Shown here in pieces: positions 1-6,339 of a stretch of 17,430 nt of DNA (within the stretch, counting starts at the first letter, position 1; each line of letters starts with the position of its first letter). Origin of the DNA: Caryophanales bacterium UBA4951 (lineage in GTDB: Bacteria > Bacillota_I > Bacilli_A > RFN20 > CAG-826); assembly GCA_002397465.1 (NCBI GenBank), contig DHAP01000017.1:1-17430 (forward strand), given 5' to 3'. Both the position numbers and the translations under genes were made by a program. The notes below the pieces were generated by a model. That model did not search any database and was not told the origin of the DNA. It worked only from the letters and a program-made list of their open reading frames with translations.

Positions 1-35
1 ACCTAGGAGTTTTTATTCATAAAGGTAAATTAAGC

Positions 36-90
36 AGTGTTCTCTAGCTTGATAGGCCGATGAATCGGTGAGCAAAACGCACGGAACACT
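36..90. other. nested-hairpin, RNA-like element of unknown identity
   Basis: Three nested helices can be drawn: AGTGTTC (36-42) with GAACACT (84-90), GCTT (47-50) with GAGC (70-73, one G-U pair), and CCGA (57-60) with TCGG (65-68) closing a TGAA tetraloop. An unpaired A-rich segment (74-83) lies on the 3' side. The element has more GC than the surrounding AT-rich DNA. It could be the 3' end of a structured non-coding RNA that begins before the window, a cis-regulatory RNA, or the end of a mobile element. I do not recognise a known RNA family. No U-tract follows, so it is not a simple intrinsic terminator. The strand is not certain. Confidence 0.35.
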
Positions 91-210
91 AAGATACAAC
101 AGTCCATAAAATAATCTTAATCTATAGCCAATTATCACTAATAAAAACCAATTTACAAAACTAAAATAATATCCATAAATACAAAAGTAATTTAATTTCT
201 ATTTACAATG
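91..210. other. AT-rich intergenic spacer
   Basis: This stretch is very rich in A and T, much more so than the rest of the window, and holds no convincing open frame, hairpin or repeat. The sharp composition change just before the putative toxin-antitoxin pair is compatible with an acquired or insertion-prone segment, but that is inference only. Confidence 0.5.
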
Positions 211-240
211 TTATACAACCTTTATAAATAGTTGTATAAT
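211..240 (+). promoter_or_regulatory. promoter embedded in a perfect inverted repeat (putative autoregulatory operator)
   Basis: TTATACAAC (211-219) and GTTGTATAA (231-239) form a perfect 9-bp inverted repeat with an 11-bp spacer. A perfect -10 box TATAAT (235-240) sits in the right arm, and a plausible -35 TATACA (212-217, 4 of 6 to consensus, 17-bp spacing) sits in the left arm. A dimer bound to the repeat would cover both promoter elements. This is the arrangement expected for a toxin-antitoxin operon repressed by its own antitoxin. Repression itself is inferred. Confidence 0.6.
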
Positions 241-246
241 CTTCGT

Positions 247-561
247 ATGAAAATGACTCTTTCGAAAAAGACCGTTAAAGGGAATTCATACTATTACCTC
301 AACGTTAAAAAGAAGGGCAAACTTCATACTTCGTACTTAGGCAAACTTGATTCTCCGAAGTTTAAGAAATACCTTCTGTCGTTGACGAAAGAAACTGGTC
401 AGTCTTTTTATAAGAAAACCAAGGCCAGGAATTTTGGTTTGGGGCTTCCTGTCGTTTATGTTGAAGACGGTTTATTGACTTATGAATATTCAAACGGCTT
501 TTTAGAGAGACATACCAAAAAAGGAGTTCTAGTTTCTAATGGTGAAGAACCAAGCGAATGA
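247..561 (+). CDS. small basic protein, putative antitoxin partner of the zeta-like kinase
   Basis: A 104-residue lysine-rich protein not firmly assigned to a family. Its N-terminal part (about residues 7-35) has the pattern KG-x-x-YYYL...GK...SYLGKL, which resembles the short beta-strand segment found at the N-terminus of some transposases and Fic-type proteins. The C-terminal half is acidic at its end. ATG 247 is preferred because the in-frame TTG at 232 lies inside the promoter. Only six bases separate the -10 box (235-240) from the ATG and there is no Shine-Dalgarno site, so the mRNA is probably leaderless. The 3' end overlaps the P-loop kinase gene by 23 bp in another frame, so the two are surely co-transcribed. 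Small first gene, overlapping kinase toxin and palindromic promoter suggest an antitoxin and autorepressor; this role is inferred from context. Confidence 0.6.
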   Translation: MKMTLSKKTVKGNSYYYLNVKKKGKLHTSYLGKLDSPKFKKYLLSLTKETGQSFYKKTKARNFGLGLPVVYVEDGLLTYEYSNGFLERHTKKGVLVSNGEEPSE

Positions 562-1051
562 AAAGCAACTGATAGTGGTGGCTGGTGTCACTGGATCTGG
601 CAAGAGCACGTTTTCTTCCGCTTTTAAGAATTCGTTTTTAAGAAGCCTCCCTTTGTTGTCACTTGATAAGGGTCTTGCTTCTGATTCTTCCTTTTACGTG
701 GAAACGAACCTTTCCAACGGCTCTCAGTTTTCATATTTCGAAAAAGCCAAAGATCTTGGCTACAAAATCACTGTCTACTATTTATTTACAGGAAAGCAGC
801 TGTCTATCGCTAGGGCTAGGCTCAGGGAGGCTGCCGGGGGCGAACATTTTGAGGAGGGACTTTTCAAAAAATCCTATGAGGCCTCTTATAAAGGCCTTAC
901 CTCCGTGTTTTCGGTGGCGGATGTCATCTTTTTATTGCGAAATCAAAAGAGCTTGGATTTCGTCACGGCTTTTCAGCCTTCTAACGGAAACATCGACACT
1001 TTTTCAAAAACGGTTAAGAGATTAAAAAGCGAAGTTGACTCCATCAGTTAA
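539..1051 (+). CDS. zeta-toxin-like P-loop kinase (COG4185-like)
   Basis: A 170-residue P-loop NTPase with Walker A G16-VTGSGK-ST24, then D43 and an E55-T56 pair in the context YVETNLSNG. Next come a helix-strand segment GYKITVYYLF and an R-rich helix followed by GGEHF near residues 95-105. This order (P-loop, ETxLS, LGY-hydrophobic strand, AxxR...GGH, aromatic helix) matches the small zeta-toxin or 'predicted ABC-type ATPase' family. Known zeta toxins phosphorylate UDP-N-acetylglucosamine or related sugars; the substrate here is unknown. Only about 30 residues lie between the P-loop and the ET motif, shorter than I expect for the family. A possible Shine-Dalgarno AAGGAG (521-526) is 12 nt from the ATG, inside the upstream gene. 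It may instead be a non-toxic kinase. Confidence 0.7.
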   Translation: MVKNQANEKQLIVVAGVTGSGKSTFSSAFKNSFLRSLPLLSLDKGLASDSSFYVETNLSNGSQFSYFEKAKDLGYKITVYYLFTGKQLSIARARLREAAGGEHFEEGLFKKSYEASYKGLTSVFSVADVIFLLRNQKSLDFVTAFQPSNGNIDTFSKTVKRLKSEVDSIS

Positions 1052-1071
1052 GGCAAAAGGCAACTAAAGAT

Positions 1072-1099
1072 TTTTCAAGAAAGGAAAGTGTAGTAAAAT
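1072..1099 (+). promoter_or_regulatory. putative promoter of the HAD operon
   Basis: A -35-like TTTTCA (1072-1077) and a -10 TAAAAT (1094-1099, 5 of 6) are spaced by 16 bp. The -10 ends 10 nt before the ATG at 1110, giving a 5' leader of only about 3 nt. No Shine-Dalgarno site lies at useful distance; AGGAAAG at 1082-1088 is about 21 nt away. Confidence 0.45.
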
Positions 1100-1109
1100 A
1101 CACAATGCC

Positions 1110-2006
1110 ATGGGATTAAAAAAGGTTATTGCAACGGATTTAGACGGAACCTTGTTCTATCCTCGAAAGAGAATCAGAATGATAGGGAAGGATAACCGCC
1201 AATTCATCGAGAAATTCATGGATGATGGTGGGCGGCTACTTTTAGTCAGCGGCAGAAATCGCTATTTTGGCGAAAAAGTAGGGGCTAATCTTAAGCGAAA
1301 TGTCGATGTGGTAGGCTGCAATGGTACTTTTGTTCTATCGAATGGTGCTTTGATCAAAGAAACGTTTTTCGCAAAAGAAAGTCTTAAAACAATTTTGAAA
1401 GAGGCCCAGCGTGAGTACGCTTTGCCTATGGTCATGCTCTTCACAAAGCATAGAAATATCGTGATTCCACGTTCCGGGATTGGAAGAATGGCAGGACTTG
1501 CTTATACGGTTTATCAGACTTTTCAGGGAACTTACCGCGAGCCAATCGTCAGAAGCGACCGCGTTTATTACGAGGAACTGGAAAAAGGCGAGGTCTATAA
1601 AGCCATGCTTTTCTTCGGGATCAGTGGCAAAGCAAAGCGAAAGGCCATGGAAGCGAACAAGCTTATGCGCCTCCGTTACCCAGACGCCGAATTCTCGTGG
1701 GTTGACCAAGCGATAGAGATCACCCCAAAGGGGTGCACCAAGAGCTCTGGAATTGAGTTTTATCTTGATTACAACCACCTCAATCGCGATAATGTCTTAG
1801 TTGTCGGGGATAGCGGAAACGATATCTCGATGTTCGAAAGCTTCAAAGAGCAGAGTTTCTGCATGGAGCATTCGCCCGACGCCGTTCAGAAGCACGCGAA
1901 ACACATCATCAAACGCTTCTATGATCTCGAGACCTATATCTACCCATCTGAGGAGACAAACGAGATCTCCGAGAAAACAAAGGAAGGAAGCAAATTAGAC
2001 AAATGA
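1110..2006 (+). CDS. Cof-type HAD-superfamily phosphatase
   Basis: A 298-residue HAD hydrolase of the Cof/type IIB class, which dephosphorylates small phosphorylated metabolites in the cytoplasm; the exact substrate cannot be read from sequence. Motif I is D10-L-D12-G-T14 (nucleophile D10 and acid/base D12), motif II S47-G-R49, motif III K211, motif IV G233-DSGN-D238. The C2 cap lies between residues of about 85 and 205. The last 25 residues are charged and low-complexity, beyond the usual end of the fold. It opens a three-gene operon: its TGA overlaps the next ATG as ATGA at 2003-2006, which implies translational coupling. A second, clearly different HAD phosphatase lies at 6336-7133 on the other strand. 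Confidence 0.88.
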   Translation: MGLKKVIATDLDGTLFYPRKRIRMIGKDNRQFIEKFMDDGGRLLLVSGRNRYFGEKVGANLKRNVDVVGCNGTFVLSNGALIKETFFAKESLKTILKEAQREYALPMVMLFTKHRNIVIPRSGIGRMAGLAYTVYQTFQGTYREPIVRSDRVYYEELEKGEVYKAMLFFGISGKAKRKAMEANKLMRLRYPDAEFSWVDQAIEITPKGCTKSSGIEFYLDYNHLNRDNVLVVGDSGNDISMFESFKEQSFCMEHSPDAVQKHAKHIIKRFYDLETYIYPSEETNEISEKTKEGSKLDK

Positions 2007-2926
2007 ATCAGATTTCAGAAGTGATGACGACGTTGATCCACTATAAGGTAGTGGTTAGGGACACAATGGAGTACACACTCCCCAAGGATTCCTATGACGT
2101 CAATTTGTTCAGCGAAAAGAAAAGAAGCATCCTTGTTGAACTTGAACAGCCAACTCCGTTAAAGAACATCCTTGCCAACAGCGGTGACAATGGCACCAAG
2201 TTGGAGAAGACCATCAGAGACTTCTATGACCAAGTTTATGGCGATTCATCAACCATCCTTAAATTGGCTGATGATGGCTTAAGAGTCGATCATGCCCAGC
2301 ATTTAGCCATTTTCCGTGGCGTTTTGCCTATCCATGAGAACGTCCAAGCCATGTTGATTGGCATTGAAAACGATGCCAAGAAGAACAACATCGACGTTTC
2401 TAAGGCCGCCGCCGTCAACCAAGCCGAAGAAAGACTTTATCGCGGCGTTGCTTATATGTGCTTGACCGCCCAACTCACCAAGCTATTCGCCGATTACAAT
2501 CAGGCGAGACGTGAGAACAAAGGCGAAGAGAGCGCAGCCAGCCGCTTTATCGGAAATGACATCAACGAGACCATTCAGGATATCAATGTCATCAAAGCCA
2601 ACTCTCACATCACCGACGAAAGATTCAACAGTGTCCAAGACAAAGTCTTCATGCTCGTTGACTTCATGACCGGCCGTAGAGACCTCCCAATGGGAAAGAG
2701 CTTCAACGATGTCATCAAGGAGACCCAAGATGGAATCGCTGGATATGTCAGAGAAGTGGAGCCGACGTTCCGTGAGCTCTACGTCCCTCTAATCAATGAA
2801 TTAGTCGAACAAGCCAAAGCCAATGGCAACAAGATCAAACCGACTGAACAAGCTGCCCCGGTCGCTGCTCAAGACGGATCTGATGCCGTTGAATTGGACC
2901 CGAAAACTGGAGCCCCAAAGGCTTAA
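2003..2926 (+). CDS. conserved-looking cytosolic helical protein, function unknown
   Basis: A 307-residue protein that I do not recognise. There is no signal peptide or membrane segment. From about residue 65 to 275 it appears mostly alpha-helical, with heptad-like stretches, so a helical bundle is plausible. The last 30 residues form a low-complexity Ala/Pro/Gln/Asp tail, probably disordered. It starts in a 4-bp ATGA overlap with the HAD gene, with AGGAAGG (1981-1987) as a distant ribosome binding site, and ends in tandem TAA stops (2924-2929). A two-TM protein gene follows after 12 nt. Linkage suggests that this soluble protein and the membrane protein work together, perhaps at the membrane, but no function can be assigned. 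Confidence 0.75.
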   Translation: MNQISEVMTTLIHYKVVVRDTMEYTLPKDSYDVNLFSEKKRSILVELEQPTPLKNILANSGDNGTKLEKTIRDFYDQVYGDSSTILKLADDGLRVDHAQHLAIFRGVLPIHENVQAMLIGIENDAKKNNIDVSKAAAVNQAEERLYRGVAYMCLTAQLTKLFADYNQARRENKGEESAASRFIGNDINETIQDINVIKANSHITDERFNSVQDKVFMLVDFMTGRRDLPMGKSFNDVIKETQDGIAGYVREVEPTFRELYVPLINELVEQAKANGNKIKPTEQAAPVAAQDGSDAVELDPKTGAPKA

Positions 2927-2938
2927 TAAAGGATATAT

Positions 2939-3355
2939 ATGGAGAACGAAGTCGCAAAGAAAAGCAAAATCAGCAAAGGCGAGATAACCTGGATCGTTAT
3001 TTCCAGCGTCATCGCAGCCGCCGGACTATTCATGAGCATTCTTGGAATCGTCGGGGATCATCTTCCTGTCAAAAACAGCGAGAACTGGATTCTTTTAGGC
3101 GAGAGTTCCTTCGAAAGCGTCATGAAAATGAACTATCGTTGGTTCGGAGTGATATTGATTATCGGCGCGGCCTTCATTTCCGTCTTGTTCCTTAATCATT
3201 ACGCCAAGAAGGGTGACATCGACGAAGAGAGAAATCTCCGCCGCCAGCAACGCCTTCAAGTCATCTCGGCTTCGGCCGACGCTGACAAGCAAGCCGCTTT
3301 GGCGAATAACGCTTCTACCGTAGAAGTGAAATCAACCGAAGTCAAAAAAGACTAA
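2939..3355 (+). CDS. two-TM membrane protein, function unknown
   Basis: A 138-residue protein with a lysine-rich N-terminus, a first membrane helix at about residues 16-39, a 28-residue loop, a second helix at about 68-89, and a charged C-terminal tail (90-138) rich in Arg, Gln, Ala and Lys. By the positive-inside rule both ends should be cytoplasmic and the loop external. AAAGGA (2928-2933) lies 5 nt before the ATG, a good ribosome binding site. It is the last gene of the operon, followed within 20 nt by a strong terminator. No family was recognised; a small scaffold or stress-related membrane protein is possible but unsupported. Confidence 0.72.
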   Translation: MENEVAKKSKISKGEITWIVISSVIAAAGLFMSILGIVGDHLPVKNSENWILLGESSFESVMKMNYRWFGVILIIGAAFISVLFLNHYAKKGDIDEERNLRRQQRLQVISASADADKQAALANNASTVEVKSTEVKKD

Positions 3356-3371
3356 CGCATCCGCTAATCTT

Positions 3372-3400
3372 GCCCAGGGAGCGATCTCTGGGCTTTTTTT
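3372..3400 (+). terminator. rho-independent terminator of the HAD operon
   Basis: A 9-bp stem (3372-3380 with 3385-3393, one G-T pair) closes a GCGA tetraloop and is followed by seven T (3394-3400). It lies 16 bp after the stop of the two-TM gene. Confidence 0.92.
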
Positions 3401-3427
3401 ATTTGTGATTTTCAGAAAATGGCAAAG

Positions 3428-3450
3428 AAAAAACCCCGATGAAACGGGGT
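3428..3450 (-). terminator. rho-independent terminator of the tRNA-Ser gene
   Basis: Read on the minus strand, ACCCCG (3450-3445) pairs with CGGGGT (3438-3433) around a 6-nt loop, followed by six T (3433-3428). It starts 11 bp beyond the CCA end of the tRNA. Confidence 0.85.
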
Positions 3451-3461
3451 ATTCTTGCCAT

Positions 3462-3552
3462 TGGCGGAGGAAAAGGGAGTCGAACCCTTGCGCCCGGTTA
3501 AGAGCCTACGAGCTTTCCAAGCCCGCCCCTTCAGCCACTTGGGTATTCCTCC
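3462..3552 (-). tRNA. tRNA-Ser (anticodon GGA)
   Basis: A 91-nt cloverleaf with CCA encoded (TGG at 3462-3464 on the plus strand). The acceptor stem GGAGGAA pairs with TTCCTCC. The anticodon arm CGGGC-TTGGAAA-GCTCG gives anticodon GGA, reading UCC and UCU. A long variable arm, typical of serine tRNA, is present, and the T arm is AAGGG-TTCGACT-CCCTT. It is a single-gene unit with its own promoter (3575-3603) and terminator (3428-3450). Just upstream, a hairpin in the precursor leader includes the first two nucleotides of the mature tRNA. Confidence 0.96.
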
Positions 3553-3566
3553 ACGTTGAAACGTGG
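3551..3566 (-). other. hairpin in the tRNA-Ser precursor 5' leader
   Basis: CCACGT and ACGTGG form a perfect 6-bp inverted repeat around 4 nt. It starts next to the predicted transcription start and ends with the first two G of the mature tRNA, so it competes with the acceptor stem. It may affect RNase P processing; this is inference. Confidence 0.5.
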
Positions 3567-3574
3567 CAACGCAA

Positions 3575-3603
3575 ATTATAGGTGAGTGAACTCGCTTTTT
3601 CAA
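3575..3603 (-). promoter_or_regulatory. strong sigma-A-type promoter of tRNA-Ser
   Basis: On the minus strand, -35 TTGAAA (3603-3598) and -10 TATAAT (3580-3575) are separated by exactly 17 bp. Predicted transcription start is near 3567-3568, giving a precursor leader of about 16 nt. Confidence 0.88.
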
Positions 3604-3613
3604 TCGGTCTTTA

Positions 3614-3622
3614 TGATATAAT
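3614..3622 (+). promoter_or_regulatory. TG-extended -10 promoter of the pseudouridine synthase gene
   Basis: TGaTATAAT: an extended TG motif (3614-3615) and a perfect -10 (3617-3622). It ends 9 nt before the ATG at 3632, so the leader would be 2-3 nt. The region is shared with the divergent tRNA-Ser promoter, whose -35 lies 11 bp upstream of the TG. Confidence 0.65.
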
Positions 3623-3631
3623 TCTTTCAAT

Positions 3632-4609
3632 ATGAAAGAAATCGTCATCGACAAGGCAAATTCGGGACAAAAAGCCGAAAAATTCGTCCGCCGTTTCTTT
3701 TCTGAAGCCCCATTGGGATACATTTACAAAGCCTTCAGGAAGAAAGACGTCAAGGCCAATGGCCATTGGGTCAAGAAAGATTACATCCTCCAAGAAGGGG
3801 ACGTCATGAGAATATACGTCAGCGATGAGCAACTCGCTGATTTTCTTAAGCCACGCGAAGCGACCAAGTGCATGCTTCCTTATCCAATCGTCTTTGAGGA
3901 CGAAAACGTCCTCATAGTGGACAAGCCATCCGGCTTGCTTGTGATAGGGGATGAGCACGAGACAAGGAACACCCTTGCACGGAAGGTTTTGGACTATTTG
4001 TATTACAAGAACGAATTTGATCCTAACGAGCACATCTTCGTTCCTTCCCCGGCTCACAGGTTGGACCGCAACACTGCCGGTTTGGTTGTGTTTGGCAAAA
4101 CCGACGCCGCGCTTAAACAGCTTGAAGAAGTATTTAAAGACAGAACCGAGATATCAAAACATTACACCGCTTTGGTTAGTGGTATCCTTGAAGGAAAGGG
4201 AGAGATCGACACCCCTTTGAAGAAAGACGTCGACAGCGGACTCGTTAGCGTTACCCCGGTTGAAAAAGGCGGGAAAAACGCCCTCACCAAATACGTCAGC
4301 AAAGAGACGTTTCTCGACTCGACACTCGTCGATGCCGAACTCGTCACTGGCCGCACTCATCAGATCCGCGTTCACTTTGCCTACATTGATCATCCCTTGA
4401 TTGGGGACGGAAAATATGGGGATTTCGCCGCAAATCGCCGCTATAAGGCAAAATACGGCTTCTCGCATCAATTCCTTCATGCCACAAGCATTTCCTTCGG
4501 GAAGATGCCGTCTGAGCTCAAGGATTTGGAGGGCAAGACATTTGTCTCTCCTCTAAGCAAGGAAGAATCCGATCTCTTGTCCGAACTTAAAAAGGAAGTT
4601 ACCAAGTAG
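3632..4609 (+). CDS. RluA-family 23S rRNA pseudouridine synthase (RluC/D-like)
   Basis: A 325-residue enzyme that isomerises uridine to pseudouridine in structured RNA, probably 23S rRNA. The N-terminus is an S4-like RNA-binding domain (about residues 13-65), followed by the RluA catalytic domain starting at FEDENVLIVDKPSGLLV (about 88-104). The catalytic motif is H142-R-L-D145-R-NTAGL, with D145 the nucleophile. A later GRTHQIRVHFA segment and LIGDGKYG are also typical. The RNTAGL variant and S4 domain favour the RluC-like branch seen in Gram-positive bacteria; the exact target uridines cannot be told. The start lies just downstream of a TG-extended -10 with no Shine-Dalgarno site. pgcA follows after 14 nt, so the two are probably one transcript. 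Confidence 0.92.
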   Translation: MKEIVIDKANSGQKAEKFVRRFFSEAPLGYIYKAFRKKDVKANGHWVKKDYILQEGDVMRIYVSDEQLADFLKPREATKCMLPYPIVFEDENVLIVDKPSGLLVIGDEHETRNTLARKVLDYLYYKNEFDPNEHIFVPSPAHRLDRNTAGLVVFGKTDAALKQLEEVFKDRTEISKHYTALVSGILEGKGEIDTPLKKDVDSGLVSVTPVEKGGKNALTKYVSKETFLDSTLVDAELVTGRTHQIRVHFAYIDHPLIGDGKYGDFAANRRYKAKYGFSHQFLHATSISFGKMPSELKDLEGKTFVSPLSKEESDLLSELKKEVTK

Positions 4610-4623
4610 GAGGTAAATTTAGG

Positions 4624-6339
4624 ATGAAAAGCATCGTGAATGAGAACTACGAAAGATGGGTCAATTCGCCAAAGGTAAGCAAAGAAGACAAAGAGACCAT
4701 TCGGAAAATGTCCCAAAAGGACAAAGACGACGCCTTTTTCCAAGATATTGAATTTGGCACTGCCGGCATGCGCGGAGTCATCGGACCTGGCACCAACAGG
4801 ATGAACGAATTCACGGTCAAAAAAGCCACGATCGCCTTTGGGATGTTCTTGCTAGAAAAGTTCCCAGACGCCAAGACCAAGGGCGTTGCCATCAGCCACG
4901 ACAACCGTTTCTTCTCAAGGCAGTTCACCCTCGAGAGCGCACGTTTGCTCAACGAGTTAGGCATCAAAGCCTATATTTTCGATTCTCTTCGTCCGACCCC
5001 AGAGCTTTCCTACGCCGTCAGATACGTGAAAGCCGCAGGCGGAATCATGATCACGGCCTCCCACAACCCAAAGCAATACAACGGATATAAGGTCTATGAC
5101 GAAAACGGATGTCAGTTGGTTCCCGACAAGATCAAACGCCTCGTCGAGATAATCGCCTCCCTTCCTGACGAGTTGACGGTTGAGCCGACTTTGGCTCCTA
5201 CTCAGGGAACGACATCTCAGTTCGATGAAAAGATCGATGACGATTACGTCAAAGAAGTGGAAGGGGTCCAAATCAACCCCGATCTTCCTAAAAAAGGCTT
5301 CAAGATCGTCTACACTCCTCAGCACGGCACCTCTTACGAGAACGCGATGAGGGTCTTCAAAGACTGCGGATACGGCGTCATTCCCGTGACTAAGCAGTGC
5401 ACCCATGACCCGAATTTCGGCGGGACTCTCTCGCCTAACCCCGAAACGGCCGAATCATTCATAGAGCCGATCAAACTGGCTGAGCAAGTCAAAGCCAACA
5501 TCATCGTCATGACTGACCCCGATGGCGATAGATGCGGAGTCGGCTATCTTTCAAGCAAAGGAAAATACGAGAGATTCACCGGAAACCAATCGGCCGCTCT
5601 TCTCATGGACTACATCTTCAACGCCAGAAAAGAAAAGGGAACCCTTTCCAAAGACGGCGTGATGTATGACACCATCGTCACTTCGGACTTAGGACGTAAA
5701 ATCGCCCATAGTTATGGCATCAAGAATGAGTCGTTCCTCACCGGCTTCAAATACATCGGCGACAGGATCGACCATTACGAGAAACTAGGGAAAGGCCCGC
5801 ACTTTGAGTTTGGCTACGAAGAGAGCTACGGCTGCCTTATTCAGCCATTCGTCCGCGACAAAGACGGCATCCAAGCGATACTCCTATACTGCGAAATGGC
5901 CCTTTATTATTTCTTGAAAAAGATCCCACTCGACGTGGCCTATAGAAACCTCGAGCTCAAATACGGCTTCCATGAGACGATAACCGATTCCGTCTATTTC
6001 GAAGGCAGCGAAGGCTCGGCCATCATGAAGAAAATCATGGATGAGCTTCACGCCAACCCACCGATGGAAGTCGCCGGTCTCAAAGTCAAAGAAGTCCAAG
6101 ACTACGAAAAGGGCACCATCGTTTCATCTGATGGAACCACCAGGCCGACTGGGCTAGAACAAGCTGAGGTCGTCAAACTGATTTTCGATGACACCTCTTG
6201 GATCGCCATCCGTCCTTCGGGCACCGAACCAAAATGCAAATTCTATGTCGAAGCCGTCGCCAAAGACGATGCAGGCTTAAAGGAACGCGCGCAAAAAATG
6301 GTCTCTGAACTCAAGAAAGATCTTGGGGTCAGAGGTTAG
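4624..6339 (+). CDS. pgcA: alpha-phosphoglucomutase (PgcA type)
   Basis: A 571-residue alpha-D-phosphohexomutase interconverting glucose 1-phosphate and glucose 6-phosphate (possibly also mannose phosphates), linking glycolysis with UDP-glucose, glycolipid and surface polysaccharide synthesis. The N-terminal FGTAGMRG motif is present; the phosphoserine loop is T144-A-S146-H-N-P with S146 as phosphoryl carrier; the Mg2+ loop is D298-P-D300-G-D302-R; the sugar loop is FGYEESYG (396-403); the phosphate-binding loop is R530-PSGTEP-K537. Length matches Bacillus PgcA (about 580). A perfect GGAGG site (4609-4613) precedes the ATG by 10 nt, unlike its upstream neighbour. Its TAG overlaps the TAA of the convergent HAD gene in the shared bases 6336-6339. 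Confidence 0.96.
   Translation: MKSIVNENYERWVNSPKVSKEDKETIRKMSQKDKDDAFFQDIEFGTAGMRGVIGPGTNRMNEFTVKKATIAFGMFLLEKFPDAKTKGVAISHDNRFFSRQFTLESARLLNELGIKAYIFDSLRPTPELSYAVRYVKAAGGIMITASHNPKQYNGYKVYDENGCQLVPDKIKRLVEIIASLPDELTVEPTLAPTQGTTSQFDEKIDDDYVKEVEGVQINPDLPKKGFKIVYTPQHGTSYENAMRVFKDCGYGVIPVTKQCTHDPNFGGTLSPNPETAESFIEPIKLAEQVKANIIVMTDPDGDRCGVGYLSSKGKYERFTGNQSAALLMDYIFNARKEKGTLSKDGVMYDTIVTSDLGRKIAHSYGIKNESFLTGFKYIGDRIDHYEKLGKGPHFEFGYEESYGCLIQPFVRDKDGIQAILLYCEMALYYFLKKIPLDVAYRNLELKYGFHETITDSVYFEGSEGSAIMKKIMDELHANPPMEVAGLKVKEVQDYEKGTIVSSDGTTRPTGLEQAEVVKLIFDDTSWIAIRPSGTEPKCKFYVEAVAKDDAGLKERAQKMVSELKKDLGVRG

Noticed and set aside
3..47. Open frame running in from the window edge (about 14 codons, ending in TAG)
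   Set aside because: Too short to recognise, and its end overlaps the hairpin element. It may be the tail of a gene outside the window but nothing supports it.
232..246. TTG start extending the small putative antitoxin by five codons
   Set aside because: It lies inside the -10 box and the right arm of the palindrome, so it would not be in the transcript.
3412..3723. Minus-strand open frame across the tRNA-Ser
   Set aside because: It covers the tRNA, its promoter and its terminator; chance open frame.
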